From Site-B1 sp963827785 (lineage in GTDB: Bacteria > Bacteroidota > Bacteroidia > Flavobacteriales > Flavobacteriaceae): 27,152 bases of DNA. Below, in pieces: positions 25,523 through 27,152 of the stretch; the first letter of the stretch is position 1, and each line of letters begins with the position of its first letter. The DNA is taken from positions 1 to 27,152 of the forward strand of contig CAWHCT010000045.1 in assembly GCA_963827785.1 (NCBI GenBank), written 5' to 3'. Below the pieces are notes generated by a model that worked only from the letters and a program-made list of their open reading frames with translations, was not told where the DNA came from and ran no database searches. The position numbers and the translations under genes were made by a program.

Positions 25523-26723
25523 ATGAGTAAACAATTTTCTCCCTTTTCAAAGCAGCAATTGCTCCCGCAGGAAGAAATGTTGGAAGTTTTAAAAGGTAAA
25601 GGAGATCTCTTTATAGGTATTCCAAAAGAAACATCATTTCAGGAAAAACGAGTTTGTTTAACACCAGACGCAGTATCTGCCTTGGTCACCAATGGTCATA
25701 AGGTATTAGTAGAATCAGGTGCTGGAAATGATTCAAAATTTACCGATAATGAATACAGTGAAGCCGGTGCAGAGATCACTAAGGATACAGCAAAAGTATT
25801 CTCCTGCCCTATGATCTTAAAGGTGGAACCACCAAGTCTAGAAGAGATAAAGCTTATTAATCCACAGACCTTACTAATTTCTGCACTTCAACTAAAAACT
25901 CAGCATAAAAAATATTTTGAAGCTTTAGCTACCAAAAGAATAACAGCAATAGCTTTTGAATTTATTAGAGATGAAGATGGAGCTTATCCTGCTGTGAGAT
26001 GCTTTAAGTGAAATTGCAGGAACTGCTTCAGTTTTAATTGCTTCAGAATTACTAACAAATGCAAATGATGGAAATGGACTAATGTTTGGAAATATTAGTG
26101 GAGTTCCACCAACTGAAGTAGTAATTTTAGGAGCAGGAACTGTTGGTGAATTTGCAGCAAGATCTGCTATAGGATTAGGAGCAAATGTTAAAGTTTTTGA
26201 TAATTCGATAACCAAACTAAGACGCATACAAACCAATCTAGGAATGACTATTTATACTTCTACTCTGCAACCAAAAAACCTTTTAAAAGCATTAAAACGT
26301 TGTGATGTGGCAATTGGTGCGGTTAGAGGCAAGAACAGATCTCCAATTGTGGTAACTGAAGCTATGGTAGAATGCATGAAACCAGGTTCTGTAATTATTG
26401 ATGTTAGTATTGATATGGGAGGATGTTTTGAGACTAGTGAAGTCACAACTCATACCAAACCAACATTTGTCAAACATAATGTCACCCATTATTGTGTGCC
26501 AAATATTCCGGCTAGGTATTCACGAACCGCTTCAGTCTCAATAAGTAATATTTTTACTCCATACTTATTACAAATCGCTGAAAATGGTGGAATTGAAAAT
26601 GCTTTAAGGTTTGACAGAGGATTAAAAAATGGCCTTTATTTTTATCATGGAGTCTTGACCAATAAATCGGTTGCCGATTGGTTTAACCTCAAATACAGTG
26701 ATATTAATTTGTTGATTTTCTAG
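25523..26723 (+). CDS. ald: Alanine dehydrogenase, one frameshift as read
   Basis: Frames 25523-26011 and 26000-26723 join if the extra T at 26000 is removed: the text then reads YPAVRALSEIAGTASVLIAS and gives 399 residues, the usual length of the flavobacterial enzyme. N-terminal GIPKETSFQEKRVCLTPDAV, Rossmann motif GAGTVGEFAARSAIGLGA and DVSIDMGGCFETS are alanine dehydrogenase/transhydrogenase family marks. It interconverts L-alanine and pyruvate with NAD+ and ammonia. The next gene starts directly after the TAG. An A+T palindrome lies 8 bp before the start. NAD(P) transhydrogenase alpha is a less likely reading since the length and the membrane part do not fit. Confidence 0.92.
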
Positions 26724-27098
26724 ATGACAATTCTAAAACGATTCGGCTATTACTTAGGAGGGTTTTCAATTGGATTAGTAATTCTTGCATTTTTCCTAAA
26801 TGGTAAAAAAGTCTCATGTGACTATAGTCCTTCAGCCAGAGTAAAAAAGAACATTAGAAGCAAAACATTAAAATTTTCTGAACAAGCCCGTGAAATGATT
26901 TCTTTGAATTCATTAGACAGTAATTCTATTGATCATATAATTGCAAAAGGCTCAGTTATTTTTTCAGAAAGCAACACTAAACTTGACTCATGCAAGATCT
27001 ATGTTATTGATGGAGATCATTCAGATAATCGCTATAAATTGACTATTCAAAATTGTGATAGTATAGCAACTTTGCAAAAAATTGAACTAAAAAAATAA
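26724..27098 (+). CDS. DUF4258-like membrane-anchored protein
   Basis: The 124-residue product starts at the ATG that directly follows the ald TAG, so the two are translated from one message. One N-terminal hydrophobic segment (about 8-26, GYYLGGFSIGLVILAFF) precedes a periplasmic domain with CDYSPSARVKKNI, GSVIFSESNTKLDSCKIYVI and a final strand pair. The pattern matches my recollection of flavobacterial DUF4258 proteins that follow ald. No function is known. A strong terminator overlaps its last base. Confidence 0.75.
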   Translation: MTILKRFGYYLGGFSIGLVILAFFLNGKKVSCDYSPSARVKKNIRSKTLKFSEQAREMISLNSLDSNSIDHIIAKGSVIFSESNTKLDSCKIYVIDGDHSDNRYKLTIQNCDSIATLQKIELKK

Positions 27099-27122
27099 AG
27101 CCCGGTAAAACCGGGCTTTTTT
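27098..27122 (+). terminator. Rho-independent terminator after ald operon
   Basis: AAGCCCGGT (27098-27106) pairs exactly with ACCGGGCTT (27110-27118) over a 3-nt loop and enters a T run to 27122. It is the most G+C-rich and strongest hairpin of the window. Confidence 0.92.
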
Positions 27123-27152
27123 AATTTTATTGAAGTATAATTTTCTTCGTAA

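Overview
The window looks like chromosomal core DNA from a member of the Bacteroidota, most likely the family Flavobacteriaceae. The reasons are the very A+T-rich composition, the fused lpxC-fabZ gene, a PorX-type response regulator joined to a PglZ domain (regulator of the type IX secretion system), TAnnTTTG promoter elements in place of sigma70 boxes, absence of clear Shine-Dalgarno sites, and several small lipoproteins and hypothetical proteins typical of flavobacteria. I see no phage, insertion sequence, integron, CRISPR array, rRNA or tRNA.

Layout. 0.1-4.3 kb: a lipoprotein with calcium-loop motifs, a cation-chloride cotransporter, and a divergently transcribed thioredoxin; the latter two share an upstream palindrome. 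4.3-6.8 kb (minus): an EF-G paralogue and a small coiled-coil partner, preceded by a structured leader. 7.2-11.7 kb: mostly single genes (DUF3817 protein, a flavobacterial hypothetical, DUF2461 protein, TruA-like pseudouridine synthase, a four-helix membrane protein) and an OmpA-family plus membrane-anchored HhH gene pair. 11.8-15.4 kb (minus): fabG, a large VWA-domain membrane protein and a prohibitin-family protein, tightly packed. 15.5-22.5 kb (minus): HD phosphohydrolase, lpxD, lpxC-fabZ, lpxA, efp and a second lpxD-like gene in one compact run, then sucD with its own promoter. 22.6-27.1 kb (plus): porX, tsaE, a 45-residue lipoprotein overlapping a four-helix membrane protein, then ald and a small DUF4258-like gene.

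Functions link in two ways. The lpxD/lpxC-fabZ/lpxA/lpxD-like run with fabG covers early lipid A synthesis and the supply of hydroxyacyl-ACP. The fusA2-like gene, efp, TruA-like gene and tsaE all concern translation or tRNA modification.

A caution for any reader: from 14.1 to 26.0 kb conserved genes carry 13 single-base frameshifts and one in-frame opal stop, whereas 1-14 kb has none. Most are one extra base, often in a short homopolymer, and nearly every one can be repaired to give a protein of normal family length. I read them as consensus errors in the sequence rather than a wave of gene decay, and have annotated the repaired spans as genes.
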